Source: Lactifluus volemus (lineage: Eukaryota; Basidiomycota; Agaricomycetes; Russulales; Russulaceae). From it: DNA of 34,225 bases. Each line of letters begins with the position of its first letter. Position 1 is the stretch's first letter. Of the stretch, positions 11,826 to 22,196 are shown in pieces. A program made the position numbers and the translations under genes. Location of the stretch: NCBI GenBank assembly GCA_022376515.1, contig WTXI01000362.1:1-34225 (forward strand), read 5' to 3'. The notes under the pieces are model-generated. The model saw only the letters and a program-made list of their open reading frames with translations. It did not search any database and was not told the origin of the DNA.

Positions 11826-12620
11826 CTAGCCTTGATCCACGGTTGACGCCATCCAGTCTTTGAATGAGTGAGGGACTTTCTCAAGCTCAAATTCTGCTGA
11901 CTCGGAGGCCGCAGCAGCAGCGCCAGGGAGTGCAACGGCATGAAACCTGATGATCGATATTGGTCTTCCGTCAGCGGACGCGTCACGAATAGAGATGCGA
12001 TTGTTGAGAGAAACAAGTGAGCGCATTAGAGATCTAAACCAAAATTTACATGACGTCAGCACAGTGAAATCTGTGAATGTAACGGTAGTCCAACAGTTTC
12101 CCGGCTCTGGGGGACGATTATTAGACCATTGAATAAACTTGAAGGTGAGCACCAATCAGGCTTACGAGCAAGTGTACCAGTCCTTTTCCTATGTCGATAT
12201 AAGTGACCTGTCCCATGGGGAATAGCACCTCAAATCACGCGCAGGCAATATGGCAGCCAGCGGCTTGAACAACGTCATGACCCTTGCTGAAAGCATAATA
12301 ATAAGTGTCGCAACCAGAGTTAAGAACATACACACCTGTCAATACCGTGACGTTGGTCTCAATGGTCAATCGCACGACCTTCCGTAATGCGCTGTCACTA
12401 AAACACCTACTGCGTCGGTTTCTCAACTGCGAGTGGTCTAAGAGACTCAACAAAGACCTCCCAAGAATGCCGCGGCGTGTCATATTTACGTAATAAAGTA
12501 TCAACCAACGTGTTTCCGGTGAGCTAGATCTAACGAAATCATAACAAGGATCCTGAGCGTCGTGCCGCTCGGGAACTTATGGATTATATTCGCCTTTCTA
12601 TCGTTAGTCCGAGCTGAAAG
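11826..12620 (-). pseudogene. DUF6534-type copy F, decayed 3' half
   Basis: Only the equivalents of exons 7-13 remain. Exon 9 (12426-12336) is open and typical (VVRLTIETNVTVLT). Exon 11 (12188-12166) keeps the 23-nt size and DWYTC. Exon 13 (12034-11826) keeps SLNNRISIR. Lesions: the usual Trp codon of exon 8 is TAG at 12526-12524; exon 8 is about 20 nt short; intron 7 is almost gone with no donor; exon 12 lacks about 9 nt; and the start of exon 13 is scrambled by small indels. The first six exons are missing. Its tail (FELEKVPHSFKDW) is shared only with copy G, so F and G form a separate subfamily. Confidence 0.75.
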
Positions 12621-12841
12621 CATTGGGACGGATGGCTCTTAAATGGATCCCCGCACCGTACCCTGCTACTGTATAAAACGTAGCGCATTGCAATCGCTGT
12701 AGGTTATTTAATCTGGATAAGAATTATGTGAGAGATGCTCATGTATCTGCTAGCACCACGTATAGCTCTAATTATAAAGTGCGCGTAATATATCAAACCT
12801 GGTACAACGAGGATCCCCGATCCGATATCGGGAAACGAGCA

Positions 12842-14478
12842 TTAGGGATAAGCCTCCCCACTCCCAGCAACTACCCTCTCATGCCATTTGCTGTCCGTTA
12901 GTGACCTCGCGCTATATGCAGCTGGGGGCCTTGTAACTATCGTATCTGAGCTGTCTGTGGAGCGGGGAAGGGCGAGAGCCACATCTGGTGATATGACTTC
13001 CACACCATTGATGGCCGCTGCTTCACGGATTGAAATGCGATTATTGAGGGAGACGAGAAATGTGTTAGAATATCTGCAGAGGCCATCACAATCACGTATA
13101 GATCTAGAGTGAAAAATCCAGTGATCTCACAATTTCCCAAGAATGGCCGTCCTTAGGCAGTAACTTGTTAGATGATGAAGATCAGGATAAAATCTGAGCC
13201 TTACGGGCATGTGAGCCAAGTCTCGTGCTATATTGAGGTACGATCAACTCGAAATTGTCAATACGCCAGAAACACTTACCGGAAATATCACGATCAGTAA
13301 GAATGAAACAATTCCCACGGTGGCTGTATGCAAGTTTAAGTTGGCGCGGCAAAATGTTAAGCCTGAGAGTATACGTGCCTGTCATTACGTTGGTCTCAAC
13401 AGTCAATCTCACAATTTTTGACAAATAATGGTCCAATGCATGGTCACTGAAAAGGCCATCTCTGGCCTTGCGCCTTCTTGCCAGCTGTGTGCAGGGTCAG
13501 TCTCGAAGGATCAACTCGGAACGGAAGTTCCACATATTTACGTGATAAAGCATCGCGGCTGCGATGTGGATATCGGCCATCAAGTTCCCAGAGAGCCATA
13601 TCTGAGCGACACCATTAACCTGTTACTTCGGTGGGTAACTCGTACGCAAAGGATCCTACCATCGCAAGGATCTTCTGTATGTCAGTATTAGGGAAATCAC
13701 GATGGATGAGTGCCTGCTACAGTGAGTAAGAAGGCAACATGCAACTGACGACACTTACTAGGATACTGCCCGTGAACGCAGCTACTGAACCAATGGTGGA
13801 GGACTGAAACAAAAAGAAATGGATCAAATAGCGGCATGAATGCACTCACGACGGACTCACCAGACAGATGATCAGGCTTAGACACCACGACTTTTTCATT
13901 CCAAGCAACCAAATACGAAAAGCGAAAAAGAATTGGACGCTCGATGACACCACAGCTTCGATAATGGGGACATCGAAGGGCGTTGCATAAGGAGAAGTGA
14001 TGTGTTTAATATCACCATAACCACTGACGAACCAGTAATAAACGTCTGCGCCGCTGAGTGCTGTTTGCAATGTTTCGATGAAAAAGATGACGTATACTAT
14101 ATTAGAACTGTCAGTGAGTGACGAAGGTGGAGGTCAAAAATCTATTCTGCATACCGAGTAACTTGAGAAGTTTCTTATCGTCTGGGAAGTTGTAGCTATA
14201 CACGTCTTCACAGTCGAATAAACAACCTGACAAGTACGCGAGAGAGCAGGCACACTCACAGCCTGAACTACCAGAACTCCGTATAGGCACCAGTTCCAAA
14301 GAACTCCGAAAATCTGAAGGGGAGAAGAGCTTGGGTGCCTGCAGAGAAGGTGGAGATACCACACGTACAAGGGGGGCAGCTCTAGGAGGGGGAAGGTTAA
14401 GTCCGGGGCCATGTGAGAACGATGTAACGACACCCACATACGAGCGATGTCTGGAGGAATCGGAGGCGGGGCTGACAT
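12842..14478 (-). CDS. DUF6534-type membrane protein, copy D (probable frameshift at exon 3)
   Basis: Exons: 14478-14438, 14381-14369, 14313-14260 (54 nt), 14205-14155, 14096-13861, 13803-13759, 13713-13660, 13601-13542, 13484-13379, 13323-13280, 13227-13205, 13151-13131 and 13073-12842. The start gives MSAPPPIPPDIA. All exons but one keep family size and phase. Exon 9 is 12 nt longer (adds four residues, in frame) and intron 9 has a GC donor (GCACGT at 13378). Exon 3, however, ends GGCT|GTGAGT where the other copies end in CTTT or GTTT before the donor, so it is one base short. With 55 nt the frame would give 326 aa; as written the frame breaks at this junction. The tail is shorter than in B, C and E. 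Either a young pseudogene or a sequence error. Confidence 0.65.
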
Positions 14479-16305
14479 ATTGTGACAAACGAAGTGGGCA
14501 TACAACTTGGTGAATGATTAAGAAGTCTGGCCAGCCACAGTCAAGAGAAAAACTGCAAGTGCCAGAAACATACCAACGATCACAAGATTTAAGTAAGACG
14601 AACTGAAGGGTCCAATGACTCAGTGCTAGTTTGATAGCCTCCGAGCTACAAGCCAATATAGGACTTGGGCGCCATAGCCTCAAATCCGACAACTGAATTA
14701 ACGTGATCATGAAACGGTATAAAACACGAAGTGCTGTTATCCCAGGTTGACTGAGGAAGAGAAATGACTGTCACGGCAGGACGGTGGCGCATTCTAATCC
14801 AGGCAGCAAGCCGTCACAATCTTTCCAGCCCAATATGGGGTCGAAGTTCCGAGGTGGAGCCAACAGGCTGGTTCGACAGGGTCACTCTAAGGGTTGATCG
14901 TGATTCAATTGAAAACGTTCAAATGTGGCCGTGCTTACTTCGTTAGGAAAATCAGTGCTAGCGCTCCGAGTCCGAGTCGGCGGTAATCGTCTGGGGGACT
15001 GGGACTATACCACAATTATGTGGTTCTGTTTAATAACAACACTACAGGGTGCCAGTGAGAGATAATGAGGGTCCCAACCTCAACATGCTAGGCCTCATGT
15101 TCGGAGCTCATGGGGAGCACACTGGTCACTTTGAGCGTCAGCGGACGACGTCGGATTCCAATTCCGCGTAAAGGTTTGATAGCCGGGTGTTGACGCACTT
15201 CTCAAAGTCAGCGATGCGACGGCCAGCCCTCGTCTTTCTCAGGGACTTTAACCTGTGTTTCACTGTGATGTACGACTGAGTGCAACGGAAGGCTCGGCAC
15301 ATTCGAGAGCGGAGGACTACTACTAGAATTAGGGATGCCATGCCACACGCCAGTCGCTGGCGTCAGGCGCTCGGGCAGTCGCAAGGCGCCGCCACCACAA
15401 CCCTGACGCCAAGGACGTCGACGCGAGCCTTCATCGAAGGGGAACGAAGGGGGAGCAAGAAATGGAAACTGAAGACAACTAAAGCAAAGTCAGTGAACCT
15501 AGCAGCACCTGAAAGGGAAGCACCCCTCAGGCATCCTAATGCCCCTCCAATGCGGGTGGGTTCGAAACGAACTGACGGTGCTTACCTGGCAACAGCAATA
15601 TGATGCCGTGTGAGCAGTCCAGTGAGTCCCCCGCCCAAGCACGCTGTTGGTGGCGGCGGCAGTGGCGATGGTGAGAGTGAGAGGATATTGACGCCATGCA
15701 AATGGCTCCCAGGCAGCGCGCTGTTAGGCGCGATGGCAGTGGCGAGGACGAGGGTGACGGTGACAGTGACGGTGAGGCCAGAAAGGCACAAGTTGGAGCC
15801 ATCGAGTCCAACGTAAACAGCTCGTGGCAGCGTCAAGGGTGATGGAAGGGTGATGGAACGCAGCTGACGATTACCTCCAAGCAGACCGATGATGTGCAGT
15901 GGGAAGTCCAAGACTCCAACTGCTGAACAAATGTCACGTGAGGGAAAGAAACCGTGGCTGCGCTGGCCGGTCACTCTGCCACGCTGCCACCTGTTTTACC
16001 ACACTTCAGAACACAATCAAGTTCATCAGGTGCCAATTTCATGAAGATTTATTCAGGTAGGAATTTTTTGTTCACCAGATCGAGTCCCTCTTTTACCCCC
16101 AATTGGGAAGTCCCATCCCGACACCATGACCCCGACTCACGTTGTATGCCACATTCCTTTCTTTATGCCTCGGGCTCGGTGTAGAGCCACACAACCCTCA
16201 TGTCCGAATAGTTTGAGCTTTTGCCTTGACACCCATACTATACACTCAACTACATTAGGTAACTAGAGGTCAGAGATGTATTAAAGGTACCCAAATCATC
16301 GTAAA
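14479..16305. other. Spacer upstream of copy D, with low-complexity segment
   Basis: No gene could be supported. It holds the R3 fragment (about 15160-15345) and a GTGACG/GTGACA-rich stretch (15660-15790) that makes long open frames on both strands by composition. A minus-strand frame at 15582-15974 and plus frames at 15280-15603 and 15954-16184 have no recognisable domain. Copy D's upstream sequence does not match that of B, C or E over any long stretch. Confidence 0.35.
15160..15345 (+). repeat. R3, fragment of the R1/R2 repeat family
   Basis: The segment beginning GCGTAAAGGTTTGATAG matches 22311 onward in R1, and its end (CTCGGCACATTCGAGAGC GGAGGACTACTA) matches 26651 onward in R2. Beyond about 15345 the match stops. 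It is a truncated third copy. Confidence 0.65.
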
Positions 16306-16485
16306 ATGATGGAAAATACGAGTCACTCTTTTTTCTTGAATTCACCCAAGCTCTTTCGGGCGTACGATTGTCGCAGCGGCCGACAGAAGCAGACTGCGGC
16401 GCCTCCACAAGACACCCAGTACGATCACGCACGACTGGGGGAGACCGAAACGTATCTCCCAGTGGATTTCCCGCAAGAACTTTAT

Positions 16486-18310
16486 CTACAGCGAATCCAT
16501 AAAAGAGTGACCTAAGCTCCCACTAGGAAGGTCACCATTTTTCTCGACTCGTCCTTCACCGCAGTCTGACTTCCGATCCTGTCCCTCAAAGATTTCGCCC
16601 CGCGCGCCTTGACTGACCGACTGAGTTTCACGCGTCACTAGAACGACCACCCTCTCGTGCTCCTCGTTGTCTGCCAGTGTCCTCGCCTTATACGCATTTG
16701 CAGCTGGCGGCGTCATAATCATGGCATCCGCACTGTACTCGCCGATAGAGGTCACGGGCTGAGTCCTGAACCTCTGTCCATTGGTGGCCACAGATTCACG
16801 GATTGAGATGCGATTATTGAGTGAGACGAGAAGTGTGTTAGAGTATCTGTCGAGGTCATCCATACATACACGGGCGGGTGTAGAAAGAAATAGCAACAAT
16901 CTTACAGTTTTCCAAGAATGGCCATTCTTGAGTGGCAGATAGTTAGATGATGAATATTAGGATGAAGGCAGCGTCTCACGGGCATATTTGATAGGGCTCG
17001 CTCTATATTGACGCAGGATTAGATCAAAAAGCTGACAAAACTCGAAAAATACCCACAGGAAATACGACGACCATCAAAAGTGCAACAATACTAACGGTTG
17101 CTATTTGTTCCGTGACATCGTCAGAAGATGAGTCGGCGCGTAGGCACCAGGAATATACGTGCTTGTCAATATGTTGCTCTCAACAATCAATCTAACGATT
17201 CTCAGCAGAGCATGGTCACTGAACAAGCCACCCGCTTCCCTCCGTCTTTTTTGCAGCTGCAGGAAAGTAGTCAGTTTTGAACACTCCACTCTAAGGGAAA
17301 TTTATTCACGTGATAAATCATTGTGCTAGTGATAAGTAGGTCCGACATTGTATTTCCAATAAGCCAAATCTGCGGTGTGACATCGTTAATCATCGGAGAC
17401 ATCGGTGGTTTGTAAGTGCGATGACTTACATTCGCAATGACCGTCACGAAGGTGTTACTAGTAATGGTACTATGGATATGGGCCTACTACAGTGAGTAAG
17501 AATGAAGGAAGCATGAAATTGGCGAGACTCACATAAATGCCGCCAACAAATGCGGCTATTGCGTCGACGATGGAGCACTGCAAGTAACAAGGAAATACAA
17601 GAGGAAATATATCAAACGGCCGCACAAGGGCAATTAATTCAGGCTTACCAGACAGATGATCAGGCATATCAACCAGGACTTTTTCCCGCTAAGTACCCAA
17701 ATACGATAAACGAAAAAGAATTGGACGCTCAATGACACCACAGCTCCGATGATGGGAATGTCGAAGGGCATTGCATAAGGAGAAGCGAGGTGATTAAGAT
17801 TACCATAACCACTAGCGAACCAGTAATAAACATCGGCGCCGCTGAGTGCTGTTTGCAATGTTTCGATGATGAAGACGCCGTATACTATAGTAGAATCGTC
17901 AGAGGTTGACTCAGAGGTTGGTGAAGGGTGAAGAAAACATTTGCATACCGAGGAGCTTGAGGAACTTCATATCATCAGGGAAGTTGTAGCTATACACGTC
18001 TTTAGGATTCGATGAACAGGCTCAGCCGATAACTATTGCGGGACACAGGGCAAAGCTCACAAAGCTGGACAGCCAGAGCTCCGTATAGACACCAATTCCA
18101 AAGAACCCCCAAAAGCTGAAGGGTGAGAATGCGTAAGTCTGCCGGCAGATAATGTAGAAGCGCCACACGTACAAGGGGAGCAGTTCTGAGAAGACAAAGT
18201 CCGGTGACATATAAGCCCGAGAAGTTGAGAACGGCCCGAGGTCTCAGAAGGAACGACACCTACATGTGAGTGATGTTTGGAGGAATCGGAGGCAAGGCTA
18301 AGGTCGACAT
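16486..18310 (-). CDS. DUF6534-type membrane protein, copy E (367 aa)
   Basis: Exons: 18310-18264, 18185-18173, 18115-18061, 17999-17949, 17884-17649, 17577-17533, 17483-17430, 17369-17310, 17256-17163, 17100-17057, 17002-16980, 16926-16906 and 16846-16486. They sum to 1104 nt and translate without a stop. Hydrophobic segments by residue: about 21-45, 56-78, 98-118, 124-149, 163-187, 200-233 and 236-255. The tail 262-367 is polar with many acidic and basic residues. Microexon 2 (13 nt) encodes TAPL with the preceding split codon. Intron 9 has a GC donor (GCACGT at 17162). The acceptor before exon 7 is GTAGTAG, and use of the first AG would add a stop. The exon 1-4 region and its introns are nearly the same as in copy B. 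Role unknown. Confidence 0.82.
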
Positions 18311-18674
18311 ATTATGGCGGAGAGAGCGAACTGCGTGAAAGTTTGTTTACCCAATGAACTGACGAAAGGATAGGGTGCCAGGGTCGCTCGAGTGTCTAAC
18401 AACATATAGCAGAAACGAACCAGAGGATGACTCAGCGTTTGAGTTCAACTTGAGCTTGTAGACCATATCACGATTTTATGCCAATGTGCCTGTCCGCCGT
18501 TCATCAGACAATCAAAACTAAAAGATTGACATGTCGTGGGATGCCAGTGTTCGAAGTTAACGAAAATTCTCACCAGGGGGGCGGACGCAGATCTCAGCTG
18601 ACTCATGTCGCTATGGCCAGTGGACACTGCTCAGGCTAGAGGCCATCTATGTACAAAACCAAAGCTAAGTTTGG

Positions 18675-19073
18675 TTGTGGATGATAACTCGAATGGATAA
18701 CAGACGTAAGAGCATCACGCTCGCGGCCCGCGTTTACGTAGTGTCTGACCAGATCTGGCCGTGGGGCGACGCCACAACGCCACATGAATATGAAGGTTCC
18801 CAGTCGCACTCGGAGGAACCCGACCAGGTCATTCAGAACATGCTCGATGATCTTCGCCGCGGCGGTTATCCTGAAGATCTGACGTTGCCAACAGCCGTAG
18901 ATCAAGCCTTTGTCTTTCACAATTGTTCTGGGTCAAGTATTCGCTGCCTCGAAGACCAGATTGCTGGACACGCGCTTGGTGGCGCCCCTTGTTTGTCGGG
19001 GTCAGAAATCTCCGAGTCGTCGAGGGCACTTTACGACAAAAGAGTCCGAGTCTTCCGCAGGGATGTTGTGTGA
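18675..19073 (+). CDS. Unidentified open frame in unit X2
   Basis: An open frame of 132 codons without a recognised domain. It includes DQIWPWGDATTPHEYEG and DLRRGGYPEDLTLPTAVD. The second motif is also readable in X1 (near 10793-10840) with conservative changes, but X1 has a stop and indels upstream. The opposite strand also keeps frames between the copies, so the coding direction is uncertain. It may be the last trace of a gene that travelled with the duplicated block. Not assigned a function. Confidence 0.25.
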   Translation: MWMITRMDNRRKSITLAARVYVVSDQIWPWGDATTPHEYEGSQSHSEEPDQVIQNMLDDLRRGGYPEDLTLPTAVDQAFVFHNCSGSSIRCLEDQIAGHALGGAPCLSGSEISESSRALYDKRVRVFRRDVV

Positions 19074-19117
19074 GACATCTTGTTGCCTAACTCCGGCCCA
19101 TGCGGCTCCAGTATCAG

Positions 19118-19174
19118 TGTGAAGAAATTCATCTCGGCTCACTGAGCCGAGATGAATCTCTTCAAGTTCACACC
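19118..19174. repeat. Near-perfect palindrome with no spacer
   Basis: The left arm (GTGTGAAGAAATTCATCTCG and onward to 19144) is followed at once by its inverse complement, ending TTCACAC. They differ by a 4-nt insertion and about one mismatch over 27-31 bases. X1 contains only one arm-like piece (near 11058), so the inversion arose after the blocks duplicated. Confidence 0.75.
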
Positions 19175-19800
19175 GACTCGGATATATCATACTGTGTACG
19201 TATCATAATGTATACGCCGTGGATGACCGATGAACCATAAATCATTCATTTCATATAGAGGGAAACGTGATGGAGGCTTATTGGATGACACTGGCATCAC
19301 TGGCAGCGGCACGCTAATCACAGACACCGTGACTTAGGACGTTCTACTACTTCTGATGGTTGAGGCACTGACATACTAGTAATGCCCAACTTTTGGAAAC
19401 ACTATTTCGCCGTACCAAAACTGAGTGCTGGAGAAGGAGGATGCGACGTCGCAGCTCGAGAGCGAGCAGCGCGTTGCTGCGCTTGACTCGGCCTGAGGAG
19501 GGCAGCGTCTCGTGGTTTCTGCTAAAGACTTATCGCCAGATTCGCCACCCTATACGGCATATGCCAGTGCTCTGCTAGTTACGGGTCTTACGATACCATG
19601 TTCCTTTCCATGGACGATATTTTGACTCTTCCTTTTCTTAGATTGGATCTCATTAGCGGTACCTAGTACCGGCGCCGGGCCAACATGCCGCCACTGGCAT
19701 GACCCTGCATAGCACGGTTGCTGTTGCCAATCATGAGTGAATTCAGCCTTAGTACTGTACAATGGACATATCACTTGGACCTACTACACAAACCGGGGCT

Positions 19801-20482
19801 TCAATTGCCCTACAGAGAATTAAAAGTACCACGCGAACTCAATTGCCACATTACTCAATGAGAACAAGAGTCATTTATTAGTGTGGTGCATGACCATTGC
19901 CGTGAGTGTACACTAACTGGTGTTACTGTATGATATAGTGATTCCTTGGTTGACAAAAACCATTTTCCATCAAGACTCGGAGTCGGCTTGGGAACCACGT
20001 CTAATTTATGTATGGCTTTTTCACCTCCGCTTTGAATGCACTTCCGTACAGTAGTTTTGGGCGGTGTTCATGTCTTGTGGGGCGTTTTGAAATTACCTCG
20101 CTTGCAAGGTCTATGGCGGGCTATTTCGCCGTGCCTTGCGGGAACCGTCAATAGGTTACATAACCTATTTGTTCCTGCCTCAGATTTCCCGACTTGCCCG
20201 TTCGATGTTTTCCGAGAGTACACTCCTCATTTTGCAATGATATTTAGATTTGTTTGATCTCGGAACCTTTTGAATGTTCACGTGGGGACAATCTATGGCT
20301 GTTGCCACCTCTCAACCTCTTTCGGTGGAGAGTGAGACTCACGTACCGCTCTCCACCACACTGGTACAACTGCTACGAACGTGAGGTGAGAGGTTCATTA
20401 TATGACAGTGGGAGGCGGGTAGAGTAAGATCGCAGGCAAGCAAGGTCGCCGACGGCAATGTCGGCATTTACCTATTCGTTTA
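19801..20482. other. Spacer, no gene recognised
   Basis: Contains a 73-codon plus-strand frame (20036-20257) with no known domain or splice partners. At 20324-20357 there is a 9-bp perfect stem (GGTGGAGAG with CTCTCCACC) around a 16-nt loop. Confidence 0.35.
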
Positions 20483-21640
20483 TCATTTTGTATTTGACAA
20501 CACCAGGTTGGAATGGCCATTGGTGATCGTACTATGTAACTTACTCATTATCTTGTTACCATTTCTGCTTTTCCCTTTCAAGTTGCCAGAAATACGTTCA
20601 GACCCATTTTTTCTTATTTTGTCTTTGCTATTATTTGTCATAACGATCTGGGGGATAAGTTGATGGTGGGGGATTAATGAAAAAACATACGGCAGCCGGG
20701 GATAACCCGTGAATACGAGATGAGGTAGACGTAAGCAGTTTGTAAAGAGAAAGATCTGGACTTCTTTCCTCGGGACAAGGTCACCTTTTGACCCTGACAC
20801 CCGTTCGATCGCTAGGCCGGTCTGTTGGTTCGAGGTCGAACAACTCGGATAGTCTGGAGGGAAAGAAGAAAACCGCCACACATCAAATGCCCAGCCCTGG
20901 TCCTGTACCACGGTTGCCATACAGTCTTTGAATGAGTGAGGGGCTTTCTCGAGTTCAAATTCTGCTGAAGCCGCAGCGACCCCGAGAGGGGCAGCGGCGC
21001 CAGGGAGTGCAACAGCCTGAGACCCGATGATTGATACTGCTCTTCCGTCAGCGGACGCGTCGCGAATTGAGATGCGATTGTTGATACAAACGAGGAGCAC
21101 ATTAGGGTATCTATTTGCATAACGTCAGCGCAGTGAAATCTGTGAAGTAACAGTTTCCCGAGAATAAAGGTTCTGGGGAACGAAGGAATAGATTTAGAGG
21201 TGAGTGCCAATTAGGATTAGGAGCAAGTGTACCAGTCCTTATGCTATGTTGATAGTCACTGATACTAGTATAAGTGATCTTCACACTGGCATGAGGAATA
21301 GCACCTCAAATCACGCACAGGCAATAAGGCAGCCAGTACAATCATGACCTGGTTCTGAGTACTAGAGTGAACGGTGACAATCACCGCAACACGTTGACTC
21401 AAAATGCACATCTTGAGCATTGTCACGAACCCACTTCTCGTGCAGGCTGTCCACTCAGCGAGACCCTCCAAAATGTAGAATTCATAATGGTCAGCCAGTG
21501 TCGTGAGGATCTCAGATTTAACCAACTGGTCACCAAGCAGGATCTGAGCGTCGTGGCTCAACTTGTGAATATGCTCATTGAGTTGAGTGAAGCCTGACGG
21601 AGGACTCTTACATAGATCCCGCACTTCCTGCTAATGTATA
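20483..21640 (-). pseudogene. DUF6534-type copy G, decayed 3' half
   Basis: Exon equivalents seen: 13 (21110-20483, with VCINNRISIRDASADG), 12 (21172-21152, TFILGKL), 11 (21243-21221, HKDWYTCS), 10 (21354-21319), a degenerate 7 (EHIHKLSHDAQILL) and the end of 6 (GSAGIY before GTAAGAG, near 21610). Exon 11 has lost its donor (CT instead of GT at 21220). Exon 9, with its usual basic start and IVRLTVET stretch, cannot be found. The last exon stays open far past the family's usual stop, to 20483, where F stops. Exons 1-5 are absent. With F it defines a subfamily with an Ala-rich tail (LPGAAAPLGVAAASAEFELE). Confidence 0.7.
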
Positions 21641-22196
21641 AAGTAGCATGCGGTCAGAGGATTTATCATGGTTTGGCACGCACACCAGATATTCACCAAA
21701 CTTGCTGCAGTCCAGACACATGCAAAGGAGTGACTGCAGTGCATGTGGCTAAACGGACTGTCAGAGTGGGGTCATTTCCACAAGTCACCTCACTGATCGG
21801 AGACGGATATACTTCACGATCATTAGCATAAGTGATCAATTCGTGCTCAGGAGTTTTCCATTCTGGAAGGACGTCTCGAGCACGTGATGAACAACGCACG
21901 CGGGAAGTAGTTGCAATCACAAAGCTATCCCTAGAAGCTGTAGAGGAGCGTAAGTGCAAACAGCACTGACTTGTATGGAGATGGTGTGTACACGGGGGCA
22001 TTCTGAAAAAAAAAAGACACCTCCATCAGACACAGAATACAATTACATCTCAGCGATTTTTCAGGACTGGAGAGACTGACACGGTGTACCAAATAGAGAA
22101 TTACCCAGAGAGTTGAAGTCGACGTGATAAAGTCGAGCTTGAGAGTACGAGCGAGCAAACATACCAGCTCGAGTCATCACATGCTTGAACATTTGA
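21641..22196. other. Spacer between G and repeat R1
   Basis: Minus-strand frames at 21693-22001 and 21931-22158 carry no recognised domain. The first might hold remnants of the upstream exons of copy G, but no match to exons 1-5 of the family was found. Confidence 0.3.

Larger units (their letters stand above)
18600..19800. repeat. Segmental duplication unit X2 (paired with 10540-11700)
   Basis: Counterpart of X1 in the second block, between copies E and G. The longest shared stretches are at 18600-19060 and 19195-19660. It differs from X1 by indels and by the palindrome at 19118-19174, which is absent from X1. The order copy E-X2-G repeats copy C-X1-F. Confidence 0.65.

Noticed and set aside
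15582..15974. Minus-strand 130-codon frame with hydrophobic stretches as a secreted or hydrophobin-like protein
   Set aside because: The cysteine pattern of hydrophobins is absent, and much of the frame is produced by GTGACG/GTGACA low-complexity sequence that is open on both strands.
18022..18210. 62-codon minus frame reading FWGFFGIGVYTEL as an alternative N-terminus of copy E
   Set aside because: It is shifted by one base relative to the membrane-span frame LLGVLWNWCLYGALAVQL that is conserved in A, B, C, D, E and H, and it runs through two introns.
20324..20357. 9-bp stem as a terminator or regulatory RNA
   Set aside because: A stem of this size is expected by chance in 34 kb; it has no poly-U run, is not repeated, and is not beside a gene end.
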